Assembly: GCA_016165875.1 (NCBI GenBank)
Contig: JABBOT010000011.1
Coordinates: 11,053,491-11,117,490 of the forward strand
Reading direction: 5' to 3'
Length of the DNA stretch: 64,000 nt
From: Acanthopleura granulata
Taxonomy: Eukaryota; Mollusca; Polyplacophora; Chitonida; Chitonidae
Every line of letters begins with the position of its first letter. Position 1 is the stretch's first letter. Positions 12,291-23,639 of this stretch are shown here, in pieces. Both the position numbers and the translations under genes were made by a program. A model generated the notes under the pieces. The model saw nothing but the letters and a program-made list of their open reading frames with translations. It had not been told where the DNA came from and searched no databases.

Positions 12291-12647
12291 ATGTAAACTC
12301 AGATTACCTATTATGCAGAGGGGTGAAAAGAAAACGTCTGGCTAATGAATGATGATGTATTCTCTGATAAAGGAAAGGCACAGTTATAACATGTTGGCGA
12401 TTCCAGATTACAGCAGCGTCAACAAGGAGCGGTCACGTGACCTGGTGTCACGGCTAAGTGAGATTCCCCCGCTCATTACATGATAACTGATATTCTGACT
12501 TTGTCATGATGTAAATTGACTGAAAATGACAACGTGTTGAATGGGTTTTCCACCATTGCATGCAACAGATTTTTAAAGGTGAAAATTCAGCCTGTGTGTG
12601 AATATTTTGACATACCATATAGATATATTTATTTTTTAAATTGGTGT

Positions 12648-12745
12648 TTACCAACACTCAAGAATATTTTACTTACACGACGGTCGTCAGCATTATGGTG
12701 GGAGGAAACTTGGCATAACCCGGGGGAAACTCACAACCATCCGAA
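12648..12745 (-). mobile_element. tRNA-headed SINE, 3' fragment
   Basis: It carries ACTCAAGAATATTTTACTTA, CACGACGGTCGTCAGCATTA, GGTGGGAGGAAAC and ACCATCC, in minus orientation. The head is missing. Confidence 0.75.
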
Positions 12746-13059
12746 CTTAATTTCTCTCCCCCCAACCCCCTCTGGTTTTCACTGTGGAGATTTTGTACAC
12801 ACACGATTGATATTCTTCTCTACCAAAGGAGTATTAAATGTGATTGGTTGCGAATGGTGTGACTCTATGGCTAATGAAAAACGACAAAATCCTTATGTGT
12901 TAATGATAACACACATGCATTTGTATCATCACTGGCTTTGATGTGAAACAATGGTTTTACAAGAATGATTCTGGACTGAGCAGTGCAGAAGCAGTGGTTG
13001 AAATTACTCATTGAAAACGTCATTTGGTATCTCTTAAAGCCTTTTACGTCAGTATCGGG

Positions 13060-13200
13060 TGCATCTGCAGCGACCTGTTCAAGTTCAGCTCCAGCTCCCG
13101 GCTTCCTCACTAATCGTACGTGGGAAGGTCCGCCAGCAACTTGCGGATGGTCTCGGGTTTGCTCCCACCACAATGTAGTATTAGTGAAATATTCTTGAAC
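13060..13200 (+). mobile_element. tRNA-headed SINE, partial copy
   Basis: It holds GTTCAAGTTCAGCTCCAG, CGTACGTGGGAAGGTCCGCC, TCCCACCACAATG and TTAGTGAAATATTCTTGA in plus orientation. It is internally shortened. Confidence 0.75.
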
Positions 13201-13394
13201 CCATGCGTGAAACTTAGAGTGAAGGCGTTTGATGGAATATCCAAGACACACTAGTTTTGCAGCAATAACTTGCGTGACGTTGATTGAAATTATCACACTA
13301 CACACAGGATCTAACAAATACAGATATGTATACGCCATATGCAAATATTGCATCGTTCCTAAGATAAGTACTGTGTGCACTGGAGAGGAAGCCA

Positions 13395-13595
13395 CTATGA
13401 GCTGGACTTGAACTCACAGCGACTGCATTGGTGAGTTTCACTTATACGACGGTGGCCAGCATTATGGTGGGTGGATACCGGACAGAGCCCGTGGGGGGTC
13501 CACGGATCCATGCAGCGTGAGGTGGGCTTGGACTCACAACGAGATGAGAGGCACCTGCATCCTTACACTGCACTAGAGCACCCTTGGTCATGCAG
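13395..13595 (-). mobile_element. Rearranged SINE fragments
   Basis: Pieces of the same SINE in minus orientation appear out of order. A head piece (TGAGCTGGACTTGAACTCAC), a body piece (GTGGCCAGCATTATGGTGGG) and a second head piece (GGGCTTGGACTCACAACGAG) lie side by side, suggesting nested or recombined insertions. Confidence 0.65.
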
Positions 13596-13696
13596 GTCCT
13601 ATTCCTTACAGTGACTACCCTGGGAAGGCGAATCCAGCTAGAATGTGAAAAACTGGTCCCAAATTATGAACTCAGGTTGTTCATACATATCTGCCC

Positions 13697-13912
13697 CTTG
13701 GGGGCCCAGGTGGCCGAAGGGATTATCGCACCAGCAAGGCGTTATGGTCACGTGCCTTTCACCAATGCGGTTGCTGTGTGTTTAAGTCAAGCTCATGATG
13801 GCTTCCTCTCCGGCCGTATGTGGGAAGGTCCGGCAGCAACGTGAGGATGGTCGTTAAAGTTAAATTTTCTTGAGTATGGCGTAAAACACCAGTCAGATAA
13901 ATAAATAAATAA
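13697..13912 (+). mobile_element. tRNA-headed SINE, near full length
   Basis: GGGGCCCAGGTGGCCGAAGG starts the head. GGTCCGGCAGCAACGTGAGG lies in the body and TTGAGTATGGCGTAAAACAC in the tail, followed by (AATA)n. The body between them is deleted. Confidence 0.8.
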
Positions 13913-14379
13913 TTCTAACACATCTGCGGCATCCGTATTACATAGAGAATAGAGACGTCAACTGCATATACGTATTGCAATTTTTTGGCGTGACAGAACA
14001 CTGTTGTCTGCGAGGAACGTCATGGCGTTCAGGGGGATTGTGCTAACAGCACACACTGAAAAGGAGGATACCTAAGTACAGCTCATGTCGTTTGCCCGTA
14101 AGAAAACAAATGTGACGTCACCATCTGCCGTGCAGTCTATATGTAGGTCTACATAATTTCGAGGGTACGAAGCGGGAGTGTGGCGTTCGCCAGGAAACAG
14201 GATCAAAGAAGCAGTGACGGGATTACGAATTTATTTTACGAACAACCTTAAAATTAAAGAAATGTAGGCAATTCTATCCCGCTGATAATTTCTGGTTATG
14301 TGCAAATACACTGTTTACATCTTATTAATATAGAGATGACCTTTCAAAAACATGAGGTATGTAGTGCATCATACCCGCT

Positions 14380-16340
14380 TTTAGCCCTGTGGGCTCCCCG
14401 GGGTGAAAAGAATAGGGCCATGGTTCTCCATGCAAGCTTGTTGTGCATGGTGACTAACCAAGGGCTCTCCCATGTGGTTCCAGTGAATAGAATAGTTCTG
14501 TAGCCTCCCCGGGCTTCTCGTAGAAGGCGACTAAAATAGGCAATTTGTTTGCCGTGTGTTGAGAGCTATGATGGGTGAGGACGGGGATCCTGGTGGCTGA
14601 GGGTGGGTTGGTCTTGCGAGATCCTCACGCCCAACATTCCACTTCGCACCTTACTCCTCCAAGGACGGGCAGTCGGAGGGCTTGTTTCGATGAATCGGCT
14701 GGTCAACCGTCATATATCTAGCTATAGTAAAAATTTACTACCTTCCGCGTTGGACGTTCTTAGTTAGATGTTCGGATGTCTGGTCGGTGGCTGTAGGGTC
14801 AATCTAACTTATTAGATTCGACCTTCTCCTCTATGAGCGATAAATCCATCTTATTGCGGATGATGTGGAACTCTTGTCTCTCTTTCTGCTGGTTACTCAT
14901 AGAAAGGGTTTCATCATTCAAGTAGTTGGTGAGAGACACAGCGCTATGAATCATGAAATCGCTTCATTATGAATTGTCTATGTCTATGTATTATATAAGT
15001 ATTATGGAATTTAACCTGTCTTTAAACTGATGTCCCATAAACACATCACTGGTATCCCTGTCTTCGTATCACCCCACAACTCCTTAAATACTTTTGTAGT
15101 AGTCACGGGGTGATCGAGAGAGAGATAAAGATCTAGATGACGTATCAGAGGCAGAAATATTTGTAGATCGAAAACCACAAGCACACATATCTCCTCCAAT
15201 TTAATGAAATCACTGTTCCCGGGTCCATCCTTATTGGCCCTTTCCGTGCCCGAGTCGACCTTTACATACCACACCCCACGAGGTGTTTCACATGTCAGAT
15301 TTTAGGACATGGCAAGGGTCAGTGCAGGAATGGGGTTGTCTGCTTTCGGTATTCACCGAAAGGACATAAGGGCTTCGATTGCCAGAACCCTGTTAGGTGT
15401 TTTAATTACAACGGAGCTCACATTGCCTCTTCTCGAGACAGCATTATATTTCAGAGGGGAATAAATAGCTACTATCAAAGTGAAGAATGATATATCTTAC
15501 CAGGAGGCATGCAAACTGTCTGTACCCCCCCCTCCCGTTAATCTCCAAAGTGTTCACCTCTGGTAGCACCGAAACTAACATGGCTGGCCCATTGGCGTGG
15601 TCAAACCTTCATTCTTACTACTTTCCTCTGATGAGTCATCTAAGTAACCTGTGCAAAGCTATATGACAAGTGAAACGGCACCAAAATTTTAACTTCTAAA
15701 AACTACTGATCGTAGGGGCAAAGTATACTCTAAAACCCCAAACTTTTAATAAGTTTGGATCTTTGGAGACCGAGGAGCCTTCAGCCTCTTTCGCGGATCT
15801 GATTGTCAACCGCGCCTGGGACACCTCCTGGTAGATCTCCCAGAAAAGGTAATCAGCCTCGGACTTGTCCCAACTCTCAATCCTATTGCCCTATATCTTC
15901 AGGAAACTCACCTGAAGACATCTGATAAAGATAGAATAAGTCTTAAAAATTATACACTTTACAGTACTTATTCTAATGAGGAATTCTTGTGGCGGGTCCT
16001 TTGTCTTTGTGAATGATAATATTGTTCAAAGCCCTGTTGCCCTCGATGCGGAGCTTGAGGTCTTGGCCTTTGGTGTTTCTTTATCGGAAACAATCACTTT
16101 ATGTTGGGTTTATATTCCTCCTCATTCTTCTTTGTCACTTTCGCAGCTTCATAATTTAAAAGAACAACTGCCAACGCCTTTCATCATTATGGGAGATTTT
16201 AATGCCCATAACCCCCTGTGGATAGTAATAATAAAATGCTAAGGGCAAAATAGTAGAAGATTTCTTATGTAAAGATGTACTGTGTTATTTTAATGATGGT
16301 GCAAACACCTATTTCCATCCAGGTAATGGTTCATTGTTAC
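14380..16340 (+). mobile_element. Decayed non-LTR retrotransposon (jockey-like)
   Basis: At about 15205-15480 an open frame encodes an ORF1/gag-like stretch: CFTCQILGHGKGQC is an intact C-x2-C-x4-H-x4-C knuckle. The next two knuckles have lost a Cys each (CFRYSPKGHKGFDC, CFNYNGAH). At 15976-16230 the frame encodes an AP-endonuclease-like part: GGSFVFVNDNIVQSP, CWVYIPPHSSLSLSQLHNL and FIIMGDFNAHNPLW. After a shift it continues FNDGANTYFHPGNGS to about 16340. The reverse transcriptase is absent. The 14380-14720 stretch looks like its 5' leader (inference). Confidence 0.7.
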
Positions 16341-17163
16341 GAGCTCCATCTTGAAAATAATGTATTACATTTTTTATTTGTTTTTGCGCCAACTGGGTCA
16401 GTGTCTGACCTACATTTTCCCCTCTGTGTACGTTGAAGCCTGCACTGGAGTTCAGTCGCGCGTTCCCGAGGCTTCCTGTATTTATGAGTTTCGTGTCTTT
16501 GTACATAGAGCGTACATATTTACGTCTGCTTGAGGGATTTGCTGGGATATCGTTGGAGTTTGAGTTTCATACATTCGACAAGTTTGTCATTTTGTACTCC
16601 ATTTTTCGTACGTTGCACTTTGTGAGCTTATGTTTCGCCACTTGCTATTTTGTTTGAGACGTTCTGTTGGAGCTTGTATCGCTCATCGTCTTTTTGTACG
16701 ATTACGTACATTTCATCCCAGTTTACCCTGAAAGTGACTTTGTGTATATTTCCGAGGAGTGAAACATGCATCGCCAGCTCGGCATCACGGACGCTACTGT
16801 CAACCCGTCCGGCCTGCAAAGTTGCACCTTGCCGGGGAGTTGGATATATACTATCGTCGGCGTACAGGTTCCACTGCTGTTTGCCACTTACAGAATTGTC
16901 ATCCTTCAGTTCGAGAATTCCCAAGTACTGTGGATTCTATATTGACGTGGTCTGACTTGCAGTGGAAGCAGGAATATTCCATGTGGATTTGGAGGCTGTC
17001 ATGAGTAAGAAACTATATAGTTTGTAATTATCTGTACTGTTTTGCATATTATTGTTAGCTATACTATTTGTTTATTTTGTTCAAATATATGTATTGAACT
17101 TATTCGAGCGTAATCGTGAGAGTGGTGCCTAACTGAAAGGCTAATGAACATACATTCCTGTAG
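16341..17163. other. Unassigned stretch with one minus-strand open frame
   Basis: No repeat or gene family is recognised. A minus frame over 16628-16930 runs about 98 residues (GILELKDDNSVSGKQQWNLY, RVDSSVRDAELAMHVSLLG) and could be an exon or part of a transposon. There is no supporting partner exon. Confidence 0.3.
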
Positions 17164-17192
17164 TCTCTCTCTCTCCCTCCCTCTCTCTCTCA
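17164..17192. repeat. CT-rich microsatellite
   Basis: Short CTCTCTCCCTCCCTCTCTCT tract. Confidence 0.85.
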
Positions 17193-17297
17193 ACATTGCA
17201 TTAAGCTCTTAATGCGACAGGTTTACTTCAGTACCGGGTGCACTTTTATAAAGCGTCGTAAATTTAAGTATCAAATTTAGTGCAAAAAGGCTATATG

Positions 17298-17445
17298 CAA
17301 GTGCATTTGTACAGCATAATGGTGGGTTATTTACTGGTGGGAGGAAACCTGGCAGATGTGGGAAGCCACGACCATCCACAGGCTGCTGGCAGACCTTCCC
17401 ATGTTCGGCCAGAGAAGGAGCCAACATGACCTGGACTTTAACGGA
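17298..17445 (-). mobile_element. tRNA-headed SINE, internal fragment
   Basis: It has GGTGGGAGGAAACCTGGCAG, CACGACCATCCACAGGCTGC and CAGACCTTCCCATG, in minus orientation. The A/T tail and the tRNA A box are not seen. Confidence 0.75.
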
Positions 17446-17974
17446 CAGGTTGTAAGTTGTTGGACTAAGTACTTTGTTTTTTGTCTTTATAAGTGGAATG
17501 GTTATCAAGGCAGTGGAATTTAAGCACAGATGTAACTGGAGACTGATATCGTTTACTGCGAAGATTCCCTCGGCTGACACTGCATGTGGGGCCTTGCATG
17601 GTGACAATCAGCGGTCGGCGACGCTCGTTCGGCGTTCGCGTTGTTTATATACCGTTCGTTAAGGGCCTAATCTCACACTAACAGTTTAGCGACACCATTT
17701 GGTTTTCACCTCCACCATAACCCATAAAACTAAAAAACAAATAAAGAAAAAACCTGATCACTACTACCCTCTCCTGGATAATTACACATATTTCTGAATA
17801 CTGTATATGACGTTGTTTTTATTATAGTGGACAGGAAAACTATCGTGGAAAAATGCACACGAAATATCCAGATTTGAGAATTTGTTATTTACTTTAGAGA
17901 CAACAGAACATAATTAACCGATAACAGCAAAATTTAATTACGATCAACTGACTGATATTAAAACGCAAGGTGTC

Positions 17975-18460
17975 AGACTATTCCAGTAAAACACTTGCTT
18001 ACCAATCCACGGTATAGAGCATTCCAGTAAAACACTTGGTTACCAATGCATGGTATTAATCATTCCAGTGGAAGACTTTCTTATCAGTCCACGTTATAAA
18101 GTATTCCAGTAAAACACTTGCTTATCAATTCTCGGTATTAAACATTCCAGTGGAAAATTTGTTTATCAATCCACATTATCCAGTGATCTAGTTAACACTT
18201 GCTGTTTATTCCATTGTATCAAACATTCCTGTAGAATACCGGCTTAAAATTCCGCCGTATCGACCATTCCAGTGGAACACAGGCTTATGAATTCGAGATA
18301 TCCAGCACCTCACTGGCAAAGACGGTATCGAATACCTCAGATGAAAACCGGTTTAAAATTTCACCGTATCGAATACATCAGCAGAACACTGGCTTATGAA
18401 AGTACACTATCGAGCACTACAGTACCATGTTGGCCTATTAATGTACGTTGTCGAAAACTT
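17975..18460. repeat. ~41-bp minisatellite next to copy A
   Basis: The unit contains ATTCCAGTAAAACACTTGCT and TACCAATCCACGGTAT. About eleven degenerate copies end just after the copy A stop codon. Its transcript would carry the array in the 3' UTR. Confidence 0.8.
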
Positions 18461-18466
18461 CTGATT

Positions 18467-19061
18467 CTACACATATTTCCCTTCTAGTACTGGTGTCCCT
18501 TTCAGAATGCTATTCTTTATGGCGTGAATAACATCTCCAATGTCCATACCGCAATTTTCAGCGTAGAAGTGAAAACACTCTCTCATCGGTACTGTAAACT
18601 TCACATTGATTCCGATCAACAAGCGTAACATCTCGTGCATTTTTAAATTCACATAGTCAAACATGTTGTCGATGATACAGGCAGTGACGTTGTAGGAATG
18701 AGTTACGATACAGTTTTGCTTGTCAATGAGGATGTCAATATTGTCACACAGAATCTCCATAGCGTTCGGTAGTCCTTTGTCCACAAAAATCTCCTTCAAT
18801 ACATTCTGAAGAAACGGGTTCCCGATTTCTCTGCAGTCATCAATAATACCTTGGACACAGAAAGCTTCATCCTTGGCTGTAGATTCACAGTAACGCTTGA
18901 TATGGTGAGGATGAGAGATGTTGACGGCCCCAGGGACACAGGCTAATAAAACGGAGCCCAGCTCCCTCTGCTGAGGACGGGCAGCCCTCCCGTATGTACT
19001 GCTGTTGGGCGAGAACAAATCGCACCAAGGTGAGAAAACCACACAGGTAGAAGTTCCTCAT
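18467..19061 (-). pseudogene. Copy A of the 8-Cys secreted family, broken by one frameshift (or sequencing error)
   Basis: This is a paralogue of the protein at 20077-20700. It begins MRNFYLCGFLTLV, a signal peptide, then runs YIREGCP. The frame shifts near 18947-18965: against copy B, one extra base lies between the LRF block and the IKRYCES block. The remainder is open to the stop and keeps CVQGIIDDC, ILCDN, NVTAC and CFHFYAENC. It ends GKYV, so it lacks the HDEL of copy B. With only one lesion and otherwise good conservation, either recent decay or an assembly error is possible. The 15-base block at -19 is retained. Confidence 0.7.
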
Positions 19062-19079
19062 GTTGGAAAAATAATACGC

Positions 19080-19094
19080 TCTTGTAATGTTCTT
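19080..19094 (-). promoter_or_regulatory. 15-base block conserved upstream of copy A
   Basis: AAGAACATTACAAGA on the minus strand lies 19 bases upstream of the copy A start codon. It is identical in sequence and spacing to the block before copy B. It may be promoter or 5' UTR; function is inferred only from conservation. Confidence 0.45.
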
Positions 19095-20076
19095 GTCAAC
19101 TGACTTCATCCAGTATATGTGTCTGGGCGTATGTGTATACATCAAACTCTTACAGACTTAGCGCTTCGGTGAATGTTTAACGCTCCGCTGAACAAAGGCA
19201 AAAGATAAAAGAAAAATTAATGAAAAATATTTGGTTACAAATGTGTTTCGAGTTTCACGCCTGAATTCTCCAAAAACGTCATTACTTTGTGTGGGTTTAA
19301 TTTCAGAAGAGCTTTACATCTTGAACAACTCTTCTAACGGTTTGAATATTACGAAGCCCCGCGTCCTCAGACATGGCTCAGGGCTCGTCAAGATATGGGT
19401 AATTAGCAACAGTTATTTTGCAGCTTTCAGGACTTCCAACATGATGTTTAATTACACATTCCGTTATACGTTTATGGTCAACCGACACAAACACCTTGAA
19501 AACACAGACATCGAAATTAGTGAAATGATATATTAGGATTCAAACAATCATAAAATTAGAAGAACATAAAATTTGTGAGTGATAGAAAACGTAACTTGTC
19601 AGCGAAATATCATTTTACAGCTTGTCGACGGACAAACATGTTATTGTTCTAGAATAAAGAGTTTTTGTTTCCATGGATTGCCTTTCATATTATTATACAC
19701 TGCAAATGATAGAATGTAATTTTACAGCAGGAAGTCATCTAAACTGGAACGGTGAATTCAAGTGAAAAACTAATGCTGCAATTTTTAGTAAGTCCAATAA
19801 CAAGAGGAATTCTTCACGTAATAGAGGCGTTACTAAACAGGTGAAAATGCGGTAAATATACAGTTAGATTTGTGTTTACAGGAACGTGTAATTATACGAC
19901 AAAAATTACTGGTTACAAAATTGCCAGTACTCTATCTGCAAACCTACACCATTTGAATTTCCAGTGTACCCCAAAATCAGTCTAACAGTTCCAATTATGC
20001 CCGTATATTGATAAGTAAATACGTATTCATTTCACCTATCCAATAAAGTTCCTGTCGTTAAGCAGCTGGTGTATAA

Positions 20077-20700
20077 CTATAGCTCATCATGTACTCTCCG
20101 GCGTTTAAAAATGGCGTCATGTATGTCGGTTAAAATATCCTCAATCTCCTGACTACAGAATTGCCCATAATAGTGAAGACACTTCCGGTTCTGTGTTTCC
20201 AAATGTGTCAACAGCTGGTTGACCTCTGCATCAGACAGGTTATTGTACCCGTACCACATGTCTAAAATCTGAAGTACAATTTTACGACCAAATTGTACTG
20301 CCTCGTCTATAAAGCAAGCGGTAACGGTGTAGATACAAGATTCAATCCACCTTATCTTGTCAGTGATGATGTCACTATTATCACAGAGTATCTCCACGGC
20401 GTTAGGTATGCCTCTGTCTTCAAATATCTTCCCTAGCATATTCTGGACCAGCGGGCCCCCCGTTTGTTTACAGTCATCAGTGATATCCTGGACACAGAGC
20501 GCTTCGATTTGGGCTGTAGATTCAAAGTAACGTTGGAGATCACGGGGGTGGAGGATCATGCGCAGCGCTGGGGTACACAACCACAGACGAAGCACCACGC
20601 CCTCTGGTGACAACGGACAGCCCACGTGTATGAACTGTTGTGTGCCGGGAAAGAGGCCAAACAAGGTGAGAACAGCGCACAAGTGGCTGAAATTCTTCAT
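20077..20700 (-). CDS. Unrecognised secretory-pathway protein, 8-Cys family, C-terminal HDEL (copy B, intact)
   Basis: This is an uninterrupted 207-residue frame from the first in-frame ATG. Residues about 1-20 are a signal peptide (hydrophobic LCAVLTLFGLF). The mature part has cysteines at 28, 42, 69, 77, 106, 122, 129, 174 and 182. All except 122 are shared with copy A, giving eight conserved cysteines. Two C-x7-C pairs stand out: CVQDITDDC and CLHYYGQFC. The protein is mostly amphipathic helix. It ends VHDEL, a canonical ER-retrieval signal of the KDEL class, which predicts an ER-lumen protein. A 15-base block at -19 is identical in copy A. I do not recognise the family. Eight-Cys helical secreted groups such as DUF19-like domains are one thing to test. 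No intron is needed. Confidence 0.75.
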   Translation of the reverse strand: MKNFSHLCAVLTLFGLFPGTQQFIHVGCPLSPEGVVLRLWLCTPALRMILHPRDLQRYFESTAQIEALCVQDITDDCKQTGGPLVQNMLGKIFEDRGIPNAVEILCDNSDIITDKIRWIESCIYTVTACFIDEAVQFGRKIVLQILDMWYGYNNLSDAEVNQLLTHLETQNRKCLHYYGQFCSQEIEDILTDIHDAIFKRRRVHDEL

Positions 20701-20718
20701 GTTGGGGAAAAGATTGTG

Positions 20719-20733
20719 GTCTTGTAATGTTCT
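20719..20733 (-). promoter_or_regulatory. 15-base block conserved upstream of copy B
   Basis: AAGAACATTACAAGA on the minus strand lies 19 bases upstream of the copy B start codon. The flanks are less conserved than this block. The equivalent place before copy C is occupied by a SINE. Confidence 0.45.
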
Positions 20734-21574
20734 TATTAAAGGACTGAATACACAGGATTTTAGATCTACTGATGTATTGTATCTCTCTATCCTTCTACAG
20801 ACATGCGTACACTTCAATGACAAGCAGAAAATTAAACTAAGTTTACGACTAAACTAAATTCTTAAACTTAAGAATTTAGTGCTGCACTACAGGTATGTTT
20901 TAGAAAACAACGGGGAACGTTCAGAATTACAGATACCCACCTCAAAGTGCCTCAAGCCTCCGCATCTTCAGTCACTCGTGTTAAGGTCTAGTTGATGCGG
21001 GAAGAGAAGGGGAATCCCCTTGGTTCTCTGCGTTAAGTTATCAGTATAATGACTAAAAGAAAAAACGATACCTTCGCTCTGCGCATGTCACACCTACAGA
21101 ATTGACAACGGAGCTGTAATTTATGATTGCTATCCCGTTACACTCGTAACAGGTCGGCAATTAACTTAGGCAAAATGTTTTATAGAAGATGGTTCTGTGG
21201 GTCTTCCAGTTTATTTGTTAATTATCTATTTGTTCAATAGCTTGCCAATGTGACCACGTCGTTCCTATTTTCAGAAATGGGAGCGGTTGTTTGCTTAACG
21301 TGGTACACTTAAAAAGTGAGGTAAGAGAGTCCAGAACTTAAAGACTTTTGAAATTCCTACAGTTTCCAATTGATGCGCTACTCAAGATACATATTTGTTT
21401 AACAACAAAAGATGTAGTAACATCTCCGTTACTGATTTCATTAATCCACTTAAAACGTTCATTGCGTCTTTTCGCGATCATTTAAACTGTTGACTGGTTT
21501 TCTTTTCGTGAATCCTTACTAATTTTTTTTAAATATTTTATGCACTTTCTTAGTTTTTGGTGCTTTGTGTTATT

Positions 21575-21665
21575 TGTCGTTTTTGGAAACTGGGCTTGCG
21601 ATTATTCACCCGAAGTGCCCATTTGAGCGACGAATGTCGGTTGCAACGCCTAGGGTTAAAAACTG
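21575..21665 (+). repeat. Dispersed repeat, family 3
   Basis: GGAAACTGGGCTTGCGATTA and GTCGGTTGCAACGCCTAGGG are shared with 49540-49640 and 62037-62125, same orientation. The rest of 20.75-22.58 kb shows nothing recognisable. Confidence 0.55.
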
Positions 21666-22589
21666 TCCTAAGACCTTACAGTCTATTCGTGATAGGGGTC
21701 TTTCGAGTTCGAAAGTTGTCATCGCTCAAGGCAGAAACGTTCTACTCTGTCTTGTGACCTGTGAAGCTATTACACAGCTGTTTTCATTTAACATATAACC
21801 ATATAAAATTTACCACAATATGGATGTCTGAAAAGGACATCACTATAGGGTATTGATTTACCTCATCGTTGTGTGGGTAAGATTCTAGTATTTCTTCCGT
21901 ACTTTCCTGTAAATTTTCCAGTGACAGTGGGAGGCTTCTGGGTCTATTTCATGGCAAGAGCGAAGTACACAAACAATGCATCATGGCGCTCATTAAAAGT
22001 GATTTTTTAAAAGTTCTGCAGGGCATTGCAACCATCATAGTTGAAGGCTAGACACATTGTGATTACGTTTCCAGAAAAAGTTTCTTGCCTAAGAGCTTTA
22101 CTTTACATTTCATACTTTTTTCATTTTACTGCTAAATCTTATTGAAGGCATATGAGCCTCGCCTGGGTTAAGCTGGCTCTGATTACATATTCAATACTCT
22201 CCTCATGTGACCACAAAGGGCTCTGATGATTGGCCTGAGAGCAAGATTATGAATGTATACTTATTTTTTTGAAATGTGGTACTAAAAGACTATAATTTTA
22301 GTTTTTCCCAAATTACATGTGATTTAATGTGCACATATAAAAAAGAATTCTATGTTCAAAATTTCCTAGTTTAAAACACATTTTCTTTCAAAGTGACATC
22401 GGAACGTAACACAAGTTGGTTAAATTCTCACAATCGATGTTGTTGTTAAACTGCATGCTCGTAGGCAATTCTCGTGGTGGTATAAAATTGCTCCCGATAA
22501 TAACCTACCATGAACAACGCTCCTTCGGCCCGATGACTGTTTACTACCTTCTGCTTCCGGATATATGTCGACTCGGGGATCTTATGTAT

Positions 22590-22645
22590 GACTTCAACTC
22601 AGAGTGACCGCATTGGTGAGAGGCTCCTGAGTCATTACGCTGTTA
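22590..22645 (-). mobile_element. tRNA-headed SINE, head fragment
   Basis: ACTTCAACTCAGAGTGACCG and CATTGGTGAGAGGCTCCTG are the head in minus orientation; it stops after CATTACGCTG. Confidence 0.7.
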
Positions 22646-22781
22646 AATGTTATACACTATAACCTCTGACATGTTATATCGTTATTATAACGTCTAACAA
22701 AGTTGTGCAGAAGACCACTATTTAAAGTAAAAAAGTATGGAATTGAAAAAAAAAATCTCACAAATTTCAAATTTTTGCATG

Positions 22782-23050
22782 ATTTATTTATTTATGTATT
22801 TATTTGATTTGTGTTTTACGATGTACTCAAGAATATTTCACTGATACGACGGCGGGCAGCATTATGGCGGAAGGAAACCTGGATGGTCATGGGTTTCCAC
22901 CGGGCTCTGCCCGGCAAACCGTCTCACTGTGGCCGGAAAAAAAGCCAGCATGAGCTGGACTTGAACTCACATTGACCGCATTGGTGGGAGCCTTCTGAGT
23001 CATTACGCTGCGCTAACGCGCTAACCAATTTAGTGATGGAGGCCCCCAAA
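22782..23050 (-). mobile_element. tRNA-headed SINE, full length
   Basis: On the minus strand it reads GGGGGCCTCCATCACTAAAT, TTGGTTAGCGCGTTAGCGC (A box), GTGAGTTCAAGTCCAGC (B box), the GGCAGAGCCCGG body and an (AAATA)n tail. Confidence 0.87.
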
Positions 23051-23254
23051 TTTTGTATGAAAATAAAGTGGCTAATTAGTGAAGAGTGAGTTTTGGTGTA
23101 ACCATTTATGTGTTTTTTTCGGGAAGTAGGTTGATCTGTTTTGAGTTATCTACTGTTTGGTATCAAAAATATTTTCGAGTATGTGCTTACTTCTGTATTA
23201 AGCCCAGAAAGCAGCTGGCTATGGACCAAATTGTTTTATTTGTTGCTGTATTTA

Positions 23255-23395
23255 ACGGTTCGTTAGGCACACCCTTAAAGCAACAGCCGAACCAGCCCGA
23301 TGACCTACGTGGATTCGAACCCATGGCCTCACGTGTCAAACATCTGACACTGGCAGCCGTCTCATTACATGATGGCCAGGGAGGGCCCTCATACA
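23255..23395 (-). mobile_element. Second tRNA-like SINE head
   Basis: The minus strand gives CTGGCCATCATGTAATGAGA (A-box region), CACGTGAGGCCATGGG and GGTTCGAATCCACG (B box). The sequence differs from the main SINE. It lacks a good acceptor stem, so I do not call a functional tRNA. Confidence 0.5.
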
Positions 23396-23639
23396 GTGTT
23401 GAAATATGTACTTATAGTAAATTTGGACAGTTCTTATATTTATCTTTCTTAGATTATCTCCTATGTTTTCATTCAAGCATACACTTCTTAATTGTAGTTA
23501 GTTGATGTTCACTCAAAGAGTATGGGTGAGATTTCATGTCATGAGAAACTGGACTGGTTATTTTGGGGCGTTGCATAACAAGAGGTTCTTGTACAAGCTG
23601 AAAAATGTGACTCAATATATCAACCCAAATTAATGGTTC

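Noticed and set aside
12516..12941. 141-codon plus-strand open frame
   Set aside because: Runs through a SINE fragment; no coding signature outside it.
12871..13395. 174-codon minus-strand open frame
   Set aside because: Crosses a SINE copy (its GGPSHVR and WWEQTRDHPQVAG parts are SINE translated), so not taken as a gene.
20558..20857. 99-codon plus-strand frame
   Set aside because: Antisense shadow of copy B.
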